Counted from the first letter of the stretch, positions 24,440 through 36,304 are shown. The stretch: DNA of 64,000 nucleotides from Ctena decussata (GCA_963989385.1 OZ022508.1:34308166-34372165); one strand, 5' to 3'. Numbers and translations: made by a program. Notes: generated by a model not told the origin, from the letters alone.

Positions 24440-24895
24440 AGGCACGTGACATTGAATCAATACTGAACCAACGTTGATTCAATGTTGAGTCAATGATGTG
24501 TGTCCAGTGGGTAAATATTCAGCTGAATTAATAAGACGGCTCCTTTTCACAAATACTTTGATATGTTGAATAGCAGTTCATGTCATGCCACTTCCAATTG
24601 TATTTCACAAGCATACAGTCGGAATGACTGTAGGAATCGCTCGGTTCGCCGGGATCCCAGTTCGTGTATGTCAGGAATTCACTAGTCTCCCATCGCCACC
24701 TAGTATCAGCGTAATCATCGCTACCCCCGATCCAGAAATCTCCATTGGGAAAGGTATCTAAAGCATAAATACAGTTTTAAAAGTATAGGTGTCCCACTAG
24801 GCACACATCGTTGAATCAACATTGAATTAAAGTTGATCCAATGTCATGACGCTGAATTAACGTTGATTCAATGTTGATTCAACGTTGTATATGCC
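24440..24895. repeat. GTTGATTCAACGTTGATTCA repeats flanking the last lectin exon
   Basis: Fragments at about 24440-24515 and 24795-24895 carry GGCACACATCGTTGAATC and AACGTTGATTCAATGTTG words. These belong to a palindromic MITE with CCCACTGGACACAC/CCCAGCAGGCACAC-type ends, seen again at 51003-51080. They lie on either side of exon 4 (24528-24757). Confidence 0.65.
24528..24757 (-). CDS. PAN-lectin gene exon 4: C-terminal half of C-type lectin domain
   Basis: Minus-strand terminal coding exon: acceptor TATGCTTTAG| before 24757, stop TAA at 24530-24528. It opens with two bases completing a codon begun in exon 3 (phase 1), then 75 codons and the stop. The peptide contains FWIGGSDDYADTRW (the WIGL core of C-type lectin folds), YTNWDPGEPSD (EPS at the usual EPN/QPD sugar-specificity site), then SDCM, WKWHDMNC (WHD at the WND calcium site) and SICEK. 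These supply the last three canonical cysteines. The family usually binds carbohydrate in a calcium-dependent way; the changed EPS and WHD residues leave calcium and sugar binding open. It lacks an internal start and would be missed by an ORF scan requiring ATG. Confidence 0.93.
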
Positions 24896-25284
24896 AAGGT
24901 TGAGGTTGCAATTCAAAGGGAGAGCATCCTTAGTTAAAACGATTTTTGTCTCCCTTGTCAGACGGAGTCCACTTTTAAAGAAAAAAAACAAGGTTCATTC
25001 CTTGCTGAGTGAATCCCTTTTCTTAGGGTTAATTTAAAATAAGTATGTAGATACCGCCACCTTTTTTCCCGCCAATTTTTAGAGAGAGATGAATTCTTTC
25101 CCTAAAGAGTTGGATCCCATTGAGAAGGGGCGCAAAATAAAATGCTGAAGTTGCTTCCCCTGAAAGTGTACCCGTTCATCCTAAACTCAATTTTCCTCAT
25201 GGAAGAATATTCTTTAAGAAAAGGACTTCCTTCTAACAAAAGGGGATACTATAAGTATATGGCATACAACATTTTATCGATTTT

Positions 25285-26135
25285 TACGGAACCCCTGAAG
25301 GGACATTTCTTTTCCGATATCTATCAGAATAGAAATTGAAACAAGAACATTAGAATGGAAATCAAAACTACAAATATCTCGTTTAAGTGACTTATTATAT
25401 CGTTTAAACGACCTATTATGTCGTTTGAACGATATAAAATAGAATAGAAATTAAAACAAGAAATCCAGAGTGGAAATTTAATCAAGAAAAACAGAAAAGA
25501 AATTAAAACAAAAATAAGTCGTTTAACCGACTTATTATCTTCTTTCCATTCCGATATTTATAAGAATAGAAATTGAAACAAGAAAATTAGAACGGAAATA
25601 AAAACAACAGATATCTCGTTTAAACGACTTATTATATCGTTAAACGACATATCAAATTAGTACGGAAATAAAAACAACAAATATCTCGTTTGGACGACTT
25701 ATTATATCGTTTAAACGATATATTAAGTCGTTTGAACGAGATACTTGTTGTATTGATTTCCGTTCTAATTTTCTTGTTTCGATTTATTTTCTCATATTTA
25801 TTGGAATGGAAAGTAGAAAATAAGTCGTTTAAACGACATATTTTTGTTTCAATTTCTTTTCTGTTTTTCTTGAGTTAATTTCATTTCTGGTTTTCTTGTC
25901 TTTATTTCCATTCTATTTTATATCGTTTAAACAACATATCATGTCGTTCAAACGATATTATAAGTCACTCTGTTACTCTGTGACATTCATTAAACTGTGT
26001 TATAATTCCTCTACTTGGAATAATTTATGAGAAGATATTATAAGTCGTTTAAATATTTATTTATTGTTTTGATTTCCGTTCTAATTTTTTTGTTTCAATT
26101 TCTGGGAAAGGAAATGTCCCTTCCGGGGATCCGTA
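25285..26135. mobile_element. 851-bp foldback element with ATTTT target duplication
   Basis: The ends TACGGAACCCCTGAAGGGAC and GTCCCTTCCGGGGATCCGTA are inverted copies. The 5-bp duplication ATTTT lies at 25280-25284 and 26136-26140. The arms hold TCCGATATCTATCAGAATAG and GAAATTGAAACAAGAA words. The middle repeats TCGTTTAAACGACTTATTATA in both orientations, so single units are themselves palindromic. It sits in intron 3 of the lectin gene and has no coding content. Confidence 0.85.
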
Positions 26136-26154
26136 ATTTTTATCAAACATTATG

Positions 26155-26300
26155 TTTACTATTATTATTATTATTATTATTATTATATCTTTATTTTGAA
26201 TTTCATTTTTTTGAGGTTTATTGAGGTGTAAACTACTTTGGGTTGCGTGCAACGTGAATGAACCCCAAAGGGGTTCGTGTAAACTTTGACAGTTTGTGAA
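26155..26300. repeat. (TTA)n microsatellite and MITE fragment
   Basis: About ten TTA repeats at 26155-26190 are followed by GAGGTTTATTGAGGTGTAAACTACTTTGGG and CCCCAAAGGGGTTCGTGTAAACTTTG. The second part is a truncated relative of the palindromic element at 48488-48600. Confidence 0.7.
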
Positions 26301-26422
26301 TTTTAGCAAAGGCTTTGATCAGACGGCGCGGATGCGCAGGCTGGTCTGAGCCTTAGCTTTTTACACATGCGTTAGCCCAACTTTTGCCTCTCGCGGCATG
26401 TGGTTTTACTGCTGCGTCTTAC

Positions 26423-26492
26423 CTGTCATCGCCTGGTTCTCCTGTTCAGTTTCTATACTCAATAAATACCCGCCCAGATCTTGACAGTCAGT
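26423..26492 (-). CDS. PAN-lectin gene exon 3: central C-type lectin segment
   Basis: This is a 70-nt internal exon on the minus strand. The acceptor is TTTGGTACAG| before 26492 and the donor |GTAAGACG after 26423. In phase 0 it encodes TDCQDLGGYLLSIETEQENQ followed by AMT and one base of the next codon. This is the hallmark second helix region of C-type lectin domains (first long-loop cysteine, GG.L.SI and E..N pattern). It follows exon 2 in phase 0 and joins exon 4 in phase 1, giving an uninterrupted domain. It is too short for ORF scanning; recognition rests on motif plus splice sites. Confidence 0.9.
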
Positions 26493-26529
26493 CTGTACCA
26501 AATGAAATTAGACAAAATTAGAAAATAAC

Positions 26530-27400
26530 AAACAAGAGAATCAAGAGGGCTTGAATCACTCACTCGAGTAAAAAGGTCAAAGGTCAAGCTAGGATCATCA
26601 TTTAATCAAACCTGATCCTTGGAAATGTCAAAATATGACAGACATTAGTCAAAGGTCAAATAATGACCTAGGGACATTTTCATGTTCTTATTTAGTTGAC
26701 TTAATTTATCAATCTTAGCACCAAACTCATCTACAAGGCCCATTAAGTCTTATGTTTAAGCATTTTCCCATTTTAGAGCACAAAAAGCAAATTTGACCGT
26801 GTCGAAAAAAAGTCAAGGTCAACTCAGGGTCATCATGTCAATTATTTTGACAGTTCTCGAATACCCAATGTTACATACCAAGTTTCAAGACCATCGGTCA
26901 GTAGGTTCTGGAATAGGAGATGTTTAAAGGTTCACCATATATGGGCGTGACGGCCATGTTTGTCATGTAACCCAGACCGTTTGAATAAATTTACGTTCCC
27001 TCAACCCCCGGAGGCTCTATGAAATTTGGTTACAATTTGCCTAGTAGCATTTTAGGAGATGTTTGAAATTGTCGAAATATCAGAATCAAAGTTCAAAGAA
27101 TGGACTTGACCTCTTGTACTAAAACCTTTCATGTTTTCATTGAGACAAATTTATATCCAAATTTTAGGCCAATATCTTCAACAATTTCCATTAAATCTTA
27201 TGTTCTAGCATTTTTTCATATTTGACCTTGTCGTAAAAAAGGTCAAGTTCATCATTTGAGCAACTTGGTAGTACTCGAATACCAATGCTACATACCAAGT
27301 TTCAATGCCAACGGTGAACTGGTTCTGGATAAGTAGTTTTTTTTAAAGGTTTTTACCATATATGGGTGTAGCGGCCAAGTTAGTCATGCTCCTTCTTTTT
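26530..27400. repeat. Single diverged unit of the 440-bp AAGGTCA array family
   Basis: It starts CAAGAGAATCAAGAGGGCTT and CACTCACTCGAGTAAAAAGGTCAAAGGTCA. It then has two units with CCATATATGGGCGTGACGGC, TTCAAGACCATCGGTCAGTA and GACCTTGTCGTAAAAAAGGTCA. It is the same family as the palindrome at 31893-35948, lying in intron 2 of the lectin gene. Confidence 0.75.
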
Positions 27401-27548
27401 CTAACATTGTAAAACAGAGTAAAAGAAAATAGTAGTTAATTTTCAAATGTTCAACCATGTATTAGATGCACGTATACAGGATGCATTCATTAAATATAGA
27501 ATAGGCGGATATACCTATGTGACACATGCAGTATTGTAATAGAATCTA

Positions 27549-27681
27549 TGATGGGGTTGAGGCCGAGAGAAGGAAATCTCAGGCTAGTTTCCAAATTAGT
27601 CTTATGCGAGGCTTGCCGAGCATAAGACTTAATCTAAAAACGAGCCTGAGATTTCCTTGTCGAGGCCTTAACCCCATCATT
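27549..27681. mobile_element. Palindromic MITE (ATGATGGGGTTGAGGCC ends)
   Basis: The left arm ATGATGGGGTTGAGGCCGAG...GAAATCTCAGGCT is mirrored by AGCCTGAGATTTCCTTGTCG and GGCCTTAACCCCATCAT. A second hairpin CTTATGC...GCATAAG lies at the centre. No coding content. Confidence 0.8.
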
Positions 27682-27699
27682 GATTATTATTTTTCTCAC

Positions 27700-28640
27700 C
27701 TATTTTATTTTATAGAATAGCATATCCATTGAATACCTTAACTTCTTGTTGAAGCCATTCCTATAAACTTCAAACTAATTTTCTATTAATAGCTCTGACA
27801 TGTGTGTTAATTTCACCTTGTGCATGCACATTTCATGACTGGCAGCTAATCAGAAATCTACATTGACACCTCATGCACATCACTGGCTGTCAATTTCATT
27901 TTGCATGCAATTAATCTGCCAGTGGATTTGTTGAATTTAAGTGTGTAATTAATTGGGTTGTACTATTGAGCAATGATTGGCATTTTTAGACAGCTTTCAG
28001 AGCCTAGGCTGAGATAGCAGGCCAAGATAGAAAAATCTCAGACACCTCTAGAAAGGGATATTCTTGTCCAATGGGTGAGAATAAATACTACAGTAATGAG
28101 ACCAAGACATGTGTGTAAGAAAAATTGTTCAACCTTGAAAAAGTAGAATCACCTGTGTTTTATTGAAAACAAATGGACACAGGCTACCTTTTTTAGTCTG
28201 CTTAACCTGGTAAAGTGTAAAAGAGCTGAAAAAATGATTGCTAGGACGCCCTTCATTATGCATTAACCATATTCAAAACTTCATACATTTTCAATAAGGA
28301 TGTTTTTTTTATAATTTTTGCGCGGAAAATTACGCTTTGATCTTTTTTTATATATATATAAACCCTTTTCAACATCATCAAGCCCTGCATTTTGGTATTC
28401 TAAATAGTGAGAAACAGTATAAAGAAGGCATTTGCTAAGTTTTTGTAAGATCTCTTATATTTTCAGCATTTTATGCACATTTTTGTCTTCAGCCCAAATC
28501 AGTGATTAGCACCACCTTAAGAAACAAATGAGCTGCAGCAGCGATTTGTTGAATACTGTACCACGGTACTGAGTTCAGTTATTAATTAATTCAAAGTTCA
28601 AGGTTGAAGCGCGAGTGATATATCTTCTGACACCTGACCG
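27700..28640. other. Intronic stretch without recognisable features
   Basis: AT-rich sequence within intron 2 of the lectin gene. There are no exon candidates with splice sites and no clear repeat structure beyond short AT runs at about 28350. Confidence 0.4.
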
Positions 28641-28661
28641 ACAGACAGTGAAACTATAATT

Positions 28662-28894
28662 GAGCCGCGACACGAGAAAACCAACAGTTGGTGTACGCCC
28701 AGCGCAGACTCAGATCAGCCTGGGCATCCGCCCAGTTTACTCAGACTTTTAGTTAAGAGCTCAAAGGGTAGCTTAGGGTCTAGGCTACCTCCATGCGGAC
28801 AGCGAAGACTCTGATCAGACTAGGCGGATGCCAAGGCTGATGTGAGTCTGCGCTGGACGCACAACCACATTGTTGGTTTTGTCATGTCGCGGCG
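28662..28894. mobile_element. GAGCCGCGACACGA MITE copy
   Basis: Both ends are present (GAGCCGCGACACGAG and GTCATGTCGCGGCGC, the right end mutated). The internal inverted blocks GATCAGCCTGGGCATCCGCC and GGCGGATGCCAAGGCTGAT are preserved. Confidence 0.9.
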
Positions 28895-28984
28895 CAGTCT
28901 AATTTCTTCTAGCCACTAGTGGCAAACTTTCGAATAATTCTGTTACCCTATATAACACCTCTTAGGATTCTTTTCCCTCCAATC

Positions 28985-30695
28985 CACCTCGTATGATTCT
29001 GTTACCTTTCACCAAAGCTCGTTACATTCCGCTACCCTTCACCAAATCATCCCTCATCAAACTGCGTTTGATAACGTTACCCTTCATCAAACCTCGTATG
29101 ATTCCGTCACCCTTCATCAAGCCTCGCATGATTCCGTTACCCTTCAACATACCAAGTATGATTACGTTATCCTGAACAAAACTTGGAATGGTTCTGTTAC
29201 CCTTCGTTTAACCTCGCATGATTCCGTTACCTTTGAAAATACCTAGTGTGATTCCGGGACCTTTCACCGAACTTGGTATGATTCTGATTCCTCTCAACAT
29301 ATCTCTTATGATTCCGAAACCCTTCATCAAACCTCATATGATTCTGTCACACTAAATCAAACATAGTATGATTCCGTAACCCTTTACCAAACATCATATG
29401 ATTCCGTTACCATTCACCGAACGTCTTACGATTCCGTTACACTTCATCATACCTCGTATGATTGCGTTACCTTAACCAAACCTCGCTAATTCTGTTATCA
29501 CTCCATCACACCTCCTACAATGCCGTTATCCTTCACCAAACCACGTATGATTCAATTACCTTTCATCATACGTTGTATGATTCAGTTAACCTATATCAAA
29601 CCTCGTTTGATTCCTTTACCCTTCATCAAACCTCGTATGATTATGTAACCCTTTCTCAAACTTCGTATTATTCCCTTACCCATCATCAAATCTCATATGA
29701 TTCTTTCATCAAACCTGGTATGATTCCGTTTTTCATCATCAAACCTAGAATGCATTCGTTACTCTTCAACAAATCTCGTATGACTCCGTTACACCTCATT
29801 AGACCTCGAATAACTTCGTGACTTTCATCAAATCCCACATGATTCCGCCGTTTTCCTTCATTAAACCTCGTATAATTACATTACTCTTCATCAAACCTCT
29901 AATGATTCCGTTACTCCTTATCAAACCTCGTATGATTCCTTTAACCTTTATCAAACTCCGTTCGATTCTGTTACCCTTCATTGAACTTTGTATGATTCCA
30001 TTACCTTTCATCAAACCTAGTATGATTCTGTTACCCTTCACCAAATCTTGTATGATTCCGTTACCCTTTATCAAACCTCGTATAATTCCGTTCCCCCTTA
30101 TCAAACCTCGTATGATTCCGTTACCCTTCACCAAACCTAGTGTGATGCCGTTATCGTTCACTAAACCTAGTATAATTCCGTTACCTTTCATCACACCTTC
30201 TTTGATGCCGTAACTCTTCATCGAATGTCGAATGATTCTGTAAACCTTTCAGCATCTAACCTCGTGTGATCCTGTTACCCTTTATCAAACGTCTTATGAT
30301 TCTGTTATCAATTCACAAAACTTCGTATAATTCCGTTACCCTTCATCAAACCTCGTATGATTCCGTTACCCTTCATCAAACCTCGTATGATTCTGTTACC
30401 CTTGTTCAAACCTCGTATGATTCTGTTACCCTTATCAAACCCCGTATGATTATGTCACCCTTCATCAAACCTCGTACGATTCTGTTACCCTTCACCAAAC
30501 CTCGTATGATTCTGTTACCCTTGATCAAACCTCGTATGATTATGTTACCCTTGATCAAACCTCGTACGATTCCAATACCTTTGATCAAACCTCGTATGAT
30601 TCCGTTACCTATGATCAAACCTCGTATGATTTCGTTACCCTTGATCAAACCTCGTATGATTCTGTTACCCTTGTTCAAACCTCGTATAATGGGAA
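28985..30695. repeat. 30-bp minisatellite, about 57 units
   Basis: The unit is CGTATGATTCCGTTACCCTT followed by CATCAAACCT. It is diverged at the left end and increasingly homogeneous towards 30300-30690. Because 30 is a multiple of three, long open frames appear on both strands: plus-strand decapeptides like MIPLPFIKPR, minus-strand GNGIIRGLIK. I regard these as by-products. It lies in intron 2 of the lectin gene. Confidence 0.95.
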
Positions 30696-30940
30696 ACGAA
30701 ATGATATGAGGATTACCGATTACCCCCATGTCATAGCTTGGTTCAACCACGCTCCCAGAATGCACGTCGTCGAAAGCACCAGGAACACTCCTTCCATGCC
30801 TTTTTACTACATGTATTTCCGCATGCTTCATCTCATCGCTGATATGCCGTGCCCTTTCCTACGCAACTAGGCCTATGGGTAATGGCATTCTAACAACATC
30901 TTGCGCACGCAGCTTAAATTGTCTGACCTAAGTTAAGTTC

Positions 30941-31065
30941 ACCTGTTAACCCCATAAAAGCATGAGCCACACGGCCTCTCATCACCTGTGAATCCCATAA
31001 AGGCATGAGCCACACGGCTCTCATCACCTGTGAACCCCATAAGGGCATGAGCCACATGGCCTCTC
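30941..31065. repeat. Approximately 47-bp tandem repeat, three units
   Basis: Three copies of CACCTGTGAACCCCATAAAG followed by GCATGAGCCACACGGCCTCTCAT lie head to tail. Short minus-strand frames across it read as glycine/phenylalanine-rich repeats and are not convincing as genes. Confidence 0.8.
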
Positions 31066-31890
31066 AAGGGTGTCGCCATTACCAATAGTGATGCAATGGA
31101 AAAGACAAAAGTAATCCGAGAAATGGAGTCCTGGCCCGGATGCAAGCATCATGGGTAAGAGTGGACCAGACTTTAACTGACGAGCCTGTGTCCGATTGGT
31201 ACGACAAGTAAGGCATACAATTGTAGTAATCTCATGGGTTGCTATCCAATGCCCAGCATGCTCCATGTTGATAACAACAACAATTGCGGCGGTTGTAGAC
31301 GTTCTCAATGAAATCAAAGAGAGATTTGCAAAATCAACAAGAAAAGAAACAAATCATATCAATTCAGTGTTTGAAAACTGTTTCCATTGTGTGCTCGCCA
31401 TTAACAAATTTTAGAGTATAGATCTATGCTGTACTTTGTTGTTGTTTACAGATCCCAGGAAGCCATTTTAGAAAAGATCTTTGTTGCGGACTACGTCACT
31501 AACCATTAGGATCCCCTCGGACCGGGCACACTTCTGCCCGGTAAAATTATACCTTACCGGCCTCTAAATTCGAAATAGAATGAGGTGTTTCGATTGAGGT
31601 CCTGCAACTCGGGCAGGAAACCGTCTCGGATTAGTTTTGTCTATTCCTTTGCACTACTCATGGTAATGGTGACGCTCTGATGGTATTGCAGACATCCTTG
31701 ACAGACCCGTGCGGCTCGTGCGACATCCATGCTGCTCGTGCATTAATTGATTGCCCGGTAAACTCAATTCAGGTAAGACGATTATAGATGCAAGCTCAGC
31801 AGGCTACCAGACCGCCACTGCTCATAAGCCCAGTTGCGACGGAAATGGCGCGACGTGTCAGCGAAAGAGTCATGCACTCGAGTCTCGCAT
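31066..31890. other. Intronic DNA, no feature recognised
   Basis: Less AT-rich than its neighbours. It contains a short inverted pair (GGACCGGGCACACTTCTGCC / GCCCGGTAAAA) near 31520 and CGTGCGGCTCGTGC/CATGCTGCTCGTGC near 31710. No exon with convincing domain or phase was found. Confidence 0.4.
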
Positions 31891-31892
31891 AG

Positions 31893-34800
31893 TTAAAACA
31901 AGAGGGCCATGAGGCCCTGAATCGCTCACCTGAACGATTGGCAAGGTGGCTTATACTTATCATGTCTGAAATTGTCAAAATATGAGTTTTGGGTCAAAAG
32001 TCAAAGAATGACCATGACCACTTGTACTCATAAATCTTCATGTACTCATTAGACAACCATATATACCATTTTTAGGCCAAAATCTCCAAAACTTTCCATG
32101 AAATCTTATGTTCTAGCATTTTCCCATATTTGACCATGCCGCAAAAAAGGTCAAGGTAAACCCAAGGTCACCATTTGAACAGTCTTGGTGGTACTCTAGT
32201 ACTCCATGCTATTTACCAAGTTTCAGGGCCATAGGTGTATTGGTTCTGGGGAAGAAAAATATTAAAGATTTATCCCGTAAGCGGTAATGGCGGCCAAGTT
32301 GGTCATGTGACCTGGACCGTTTGAACAAATTTTCATTCAATCAACCCCTGGAGGCTCTATATGAAATGTGTTCACAATTGGCCCTTTGGTTTTTGAGGAA
32401 ATGGTTGAAAATGTCAAAATATGAGCAATCTGGATCAAAGGTAAAAAAATGACCTTGACCTCTAAGTCTTGTACTCATAATTCTTCATGAACTCATTAAG
32501 ACAACTGTATATACCAATTTTTTAGGTCAAATTCTTCAAAACTTTCCATGAAATCTTATGTTCTACCATTTTTCCATATTTGACCTTGCTGCAAAAGGTC
32601 AAGGTCAACACAAGGTCATAATTTGAACAATCTTGATAGTACTCAAGTACCCAATGCTACTTACAAAGTCTCAAGGCCATCGGTCAATTGGTTCTGGAGA
32701 AGAAGATTTTTAAAGGTATTTACTATATATGGGCATGGCAGCCATGTTGGTCATGTGTCCAGGACCTTTAGAAAATATTTTCATTCCATCAACCCCTCGA
32801 GGCTCTATATGAAATTTGGTTTCAATTGGCACAGTGGTTTTAGAGCAGATTGTTTGAAATTGTCAAAATTTGAGATTTCTGGGTCAAAGGTCAAAGAATG
32901 ACCTTGACCTCTTGTACTCAAAATTCTTCATGTACTCATTAAGATGATTCTATGTACCAATTTTTAGGCCAAAATCTTCAAAACTTTCCATGAAATCTCA
33001 TGTTCTAGCATTTTCCCATATTTGACCTTGCCGTAAAAAAGGTCAAGGTCAACCCAGGGTCATAATTTTTACAATCTTGATAGTACTTGAGTACCCAATG
33101 CTACATACCGAGTTTCAAGGCCATCGGTCTACTGGTTCAGGAGTAGAAGATTTTTAAAGGTTTTTACCATATATGGGCATGGTGGCCATGTAGGTCATGT
33201 GACCTGGACCGTATGCACAAATTTTATTCCCTCAACCCCTGGACGATCTATATGAAATTTGGTTACAATTGGCCTTGTGGTTTTTGAGGAGATTGTTTGA
33301 TATTGTCAAAATATGAGAGTTCTGGGTCAAAGGTCAAAGAATGACCTTGACCTCTTGTACTCATAAATCTTCATGTAGTCATTAAGATGACTGTATGTAC
33401 CAATTTCTAGGCCAAAATCTTCAACAGTTTCCAAGATATCTTATGTTGCAGCATTTTGCCATATAAAAGCATGAGTAAGCAAACTTGACCTTACCATAAA
33501 AAAGGTCAAGGTCAACCCAAGGTCATAATTTGAACAATCTTGGTAGTACTCGTGTACCCGATGCTACATACCAAGTTTCAAGACCATTGACCTATTGGTT
33601 CTGGAGAAGAAGATTTTTTCAGGTTTTTACCATATATGGGCATGGCGGCCATGTTGGTCATGTGACCAGGACTGTTTGAACAACTTTTCGTTCCTAAGGT
33701 CCCAGGAGGCTCTATATGAAATTTGGTTACAATCGGCCTAGCGGTTTCAGAGGAGAAGTCGTTTGAAATTGTGGACGGACGACGGACGGACGACGGATGG
33801 ACGACGGACGACGGACGACGGACGCCGGAGCCTTACCATCCTATAAGCTCCCCCGGAGCCTCTGGCTCAGGTGAGCTAAAAACACTGGCACACCTGGTTA
33901 ACTCTGTTTTCAAGGATGATACAAAACGAAAAAGAGCCCTTACGGAACGTAAAAGAATCAAAGTTACCAAAGGACCTGGTCATCAGGTCGTTTGGTAACT
34001 GTGACTTTATAGCTCACCTGAGCAAGCGGCTCCGGGGGAGCTTATAGGACGGTAAGGCTCCGTCGTCGTCCGTCCGTCGTCCGTCCACAATTTCAAATGA
34101 CTTCTCCTCTGAAACCGCTGGGCCGATTTTAATCAAATTTCATATAGAGCCTCCTGGGACCTTAGGAACGAAAAGTTGTTCAAACGGTCCTGGTCACATG
34201 ACCAACATGGTCGCCACGCCCATATATGGTAAATACCTGAAAAAAAATCTTCTTCTCCAGAACCAGTATGCCGATAGCCTTGAAACTTGATATGTAGCAT
34301 CGGGTACGCGAGTACTACCAAGATTGTTCAAATTATGACCTTGGGCTGACCTTGACCTTTTTTACGGCATGGTCAAATTTGCTTCCTTATGCTTTTATAT
34401 GGCAAGATGCTACAACATAAGATATCTTGGAAACTGTTGAAGATTTTGGGCTGAAAATTGGTATCTACAGTCATCTTAATGAGTACATGAAGATTTACGA
34501 GTACAAGAGGTCATGGTCATTCTTTGACCTTTGACCCTGAACTCTCATATTTTGATAAATTCTAACAATCTCCTCAAAAGCCACTAGGCCAATTGAAACC
34601 AAATTTCATATAGAGCCTTCAGGGGTTGAGGGAACAAAAATTTATTTATACGATCCAGGTCACATGACCAACATGGCCACCATGCCAATATATGGTAAAA
34701 ACCTGGAAAAAAAACTTCTTCTCCAGAACCAGTTGACCGATGGCCTTGAGACTTGGTATGTAGCATTGGGTATTTGAGTACTATCAAGATTGTAAAAATT

Positions 34801-35948
34801 ATGACCTTGTGTTGACCTTGACCTTTTTACGGCATGGTCAAATATGGGAAAATGCTAGAACATGAGATTTCATGATAAGTTTTGAAGATTTTGGCCTAAA
34901 AACTGGTATATACAGTCATCTTAATGGGTACCAGAAGATTTGTGAGTACAAGAGGTCATGGTCATTCTTTGACCTTTGACCCAGAACTCTCATATTTTGA
35001 CAGTTTCAAACAATATCCTCAAAAACCACCGGGCCAATTGTGACCAAATTTTTTATAGAGCCTCCAGGGGTCGAGGGAATGAAAAAAATTTCTAACGGTC
35101 CTGGTCACATGACCAACATGGCCACTTTACCCATATATGGTAAAAACCTTTTAAAATCTTCTTCTCCAGAACCAATTGACCGATGGCCTTGAGACTTGGT
35201 ATGTAGCATTGGGTACTTGAGTACTATCGAGATTGTTCAAATTATGACCTTGTGTTGACCTTGACCTTTTTTACGGCATGGTCAAATATGGGAAAATGCT
35301 AGAACATTAGATTTCATGATAAGTTTTGAAGATTTTGGCCTAAAAATTGGTATATACAGTTGTCTTAATGAGGTCATGAAGAATTGTCATTTCTTGACCT
35401 TTGATCCAGATTGCTCATATTTTGACATTTTTAACCATTTCCTCAAAAGCCGAATGGCCAATTGTAAACACACTTCATAAGAGCCTCCAGGGATTGATTG
35501 AATAAAAATTTGTTCAAACGGTCCAGGTCACATGACCAACATGGCCGCCACTACCTCTTATGGTATAATTCTTTAATATTTTTCTTCTCCAGAACCAATA
35601 CACCTTTGGCCTTGAGACTTGGTAAGTAGCATGGAGTACTAGAGTACCACCAAGACTGTTCAAATGGTGACCTTGGGTTTACCTTGACCTTTTTTGCGGC
35701 ATGGTCAAATATGGGAAAATGCTAGAACATAAGATTTCGTGGAAAGTTTTGAAGATTTTGGCCTATGGTATATATGGTATATATGGTTGTCTTAATGAAT
35801 ACATGAAGATTTAGGAGTACAAGCGGTCATGGTCATTCTTTGACTTTTGACCCAAGACTCATATATTTTGACAATTTCAGACATGATAAGAAAAAGCCAC
35901 CTTGCCAATTGCCCAGGTGAGCGTTTCAGGGCCTCATGGCCCTCTTGT
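31893..35948. mobile_element. 4-kb palindrome with 440-bp AAGGTCA tandem arms
   Basis: The left arm 31893-33898 starts ACAAGAGGGCCATGAGGCCC and ends TCAGGTGAGCTAAAAA. The right arm 34008-35948 is its inverted copy, starting TAGCTCACCTGAGC and ending GGGCCTCATGGCCCTCTTGT. About 110 bp separate them. Each arm has about four units of roughly 440 bp with AAAAGGTCAAGGTCAACC, CCATATATGGGCATGGCGGC and TTCAAGGCCATCGGTC. The inner ends carry a GACGGACGACGGACG microsatellite and a GCTCCCCCGGAGCC hairpin. It lies in intron 2 of the lectin gene and is transposon-like; no enzyme was seen. Confidence 0.8.
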
Positions 35949-36209
35949 TTTCGTTTGGTAACAGCTCTTTTTCGTTTCGTAACAGCCCTTGTATACAAAT
36001 TGTACTACCAGAGGTGATCGAGGGGCGTTGCCAGGCCCATATTGGCGGTCAAGGCATTATGAGGGCCAGGCTGAATCAGGATAATGCTATAACTGGTTCT
36101 AGAATACTGTGCATGCTCCGACTAGAGCGTGTGTTCTCAACGTTCATGAGGTCGTCAGTAAGTCAAGACAAACCGAGGAATACGCAGAACTTAGAAAAGT
36201 AGGGTGTAC

Positions 36210-36304
36210 CTGTGCCTCCCTCCATGTCATAACTTGAGTATTCTTTTTGTAGCAATGACCGTCATACTCTATCCAGCCGGTGTCACAGGAGAAGGGAGTT
36301 TCAC
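36210..36304 (-). CDS. PAN-lectin gene exon 2: start of C-type lectin domain
   Basis: This is a 95-nt internal exon on the minus strand. The acceptor is ATACATTTAG| before 36304 and the donor CACAG|GTACACC after 36210. Two leading bases complete the phase-1 codon from exon 1, then 31 codons follow. The peptide ETPFSCDTGWIEYDGHCYKK continues with NTQVMTWREAQ: the N-terminal cysteine pair and the W..A helix start of a long-form C-type lectin domain. It ends in phase 0, matching exon 3. Confidence 0.92.

Noticed and set aside
28993..30831. Open frames on both strands with decapeptide repeats
   Set aside because: The repeat unit is 30 bp, so frames stay open by arithmetic; both strands are open and the region is intronic.
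35936..36202. 88-codon open frame overlapping the palindrome end
   Set aside because: Begins in the foldback terminus, runs into lectin intron sequence, and no domain is recognisable.
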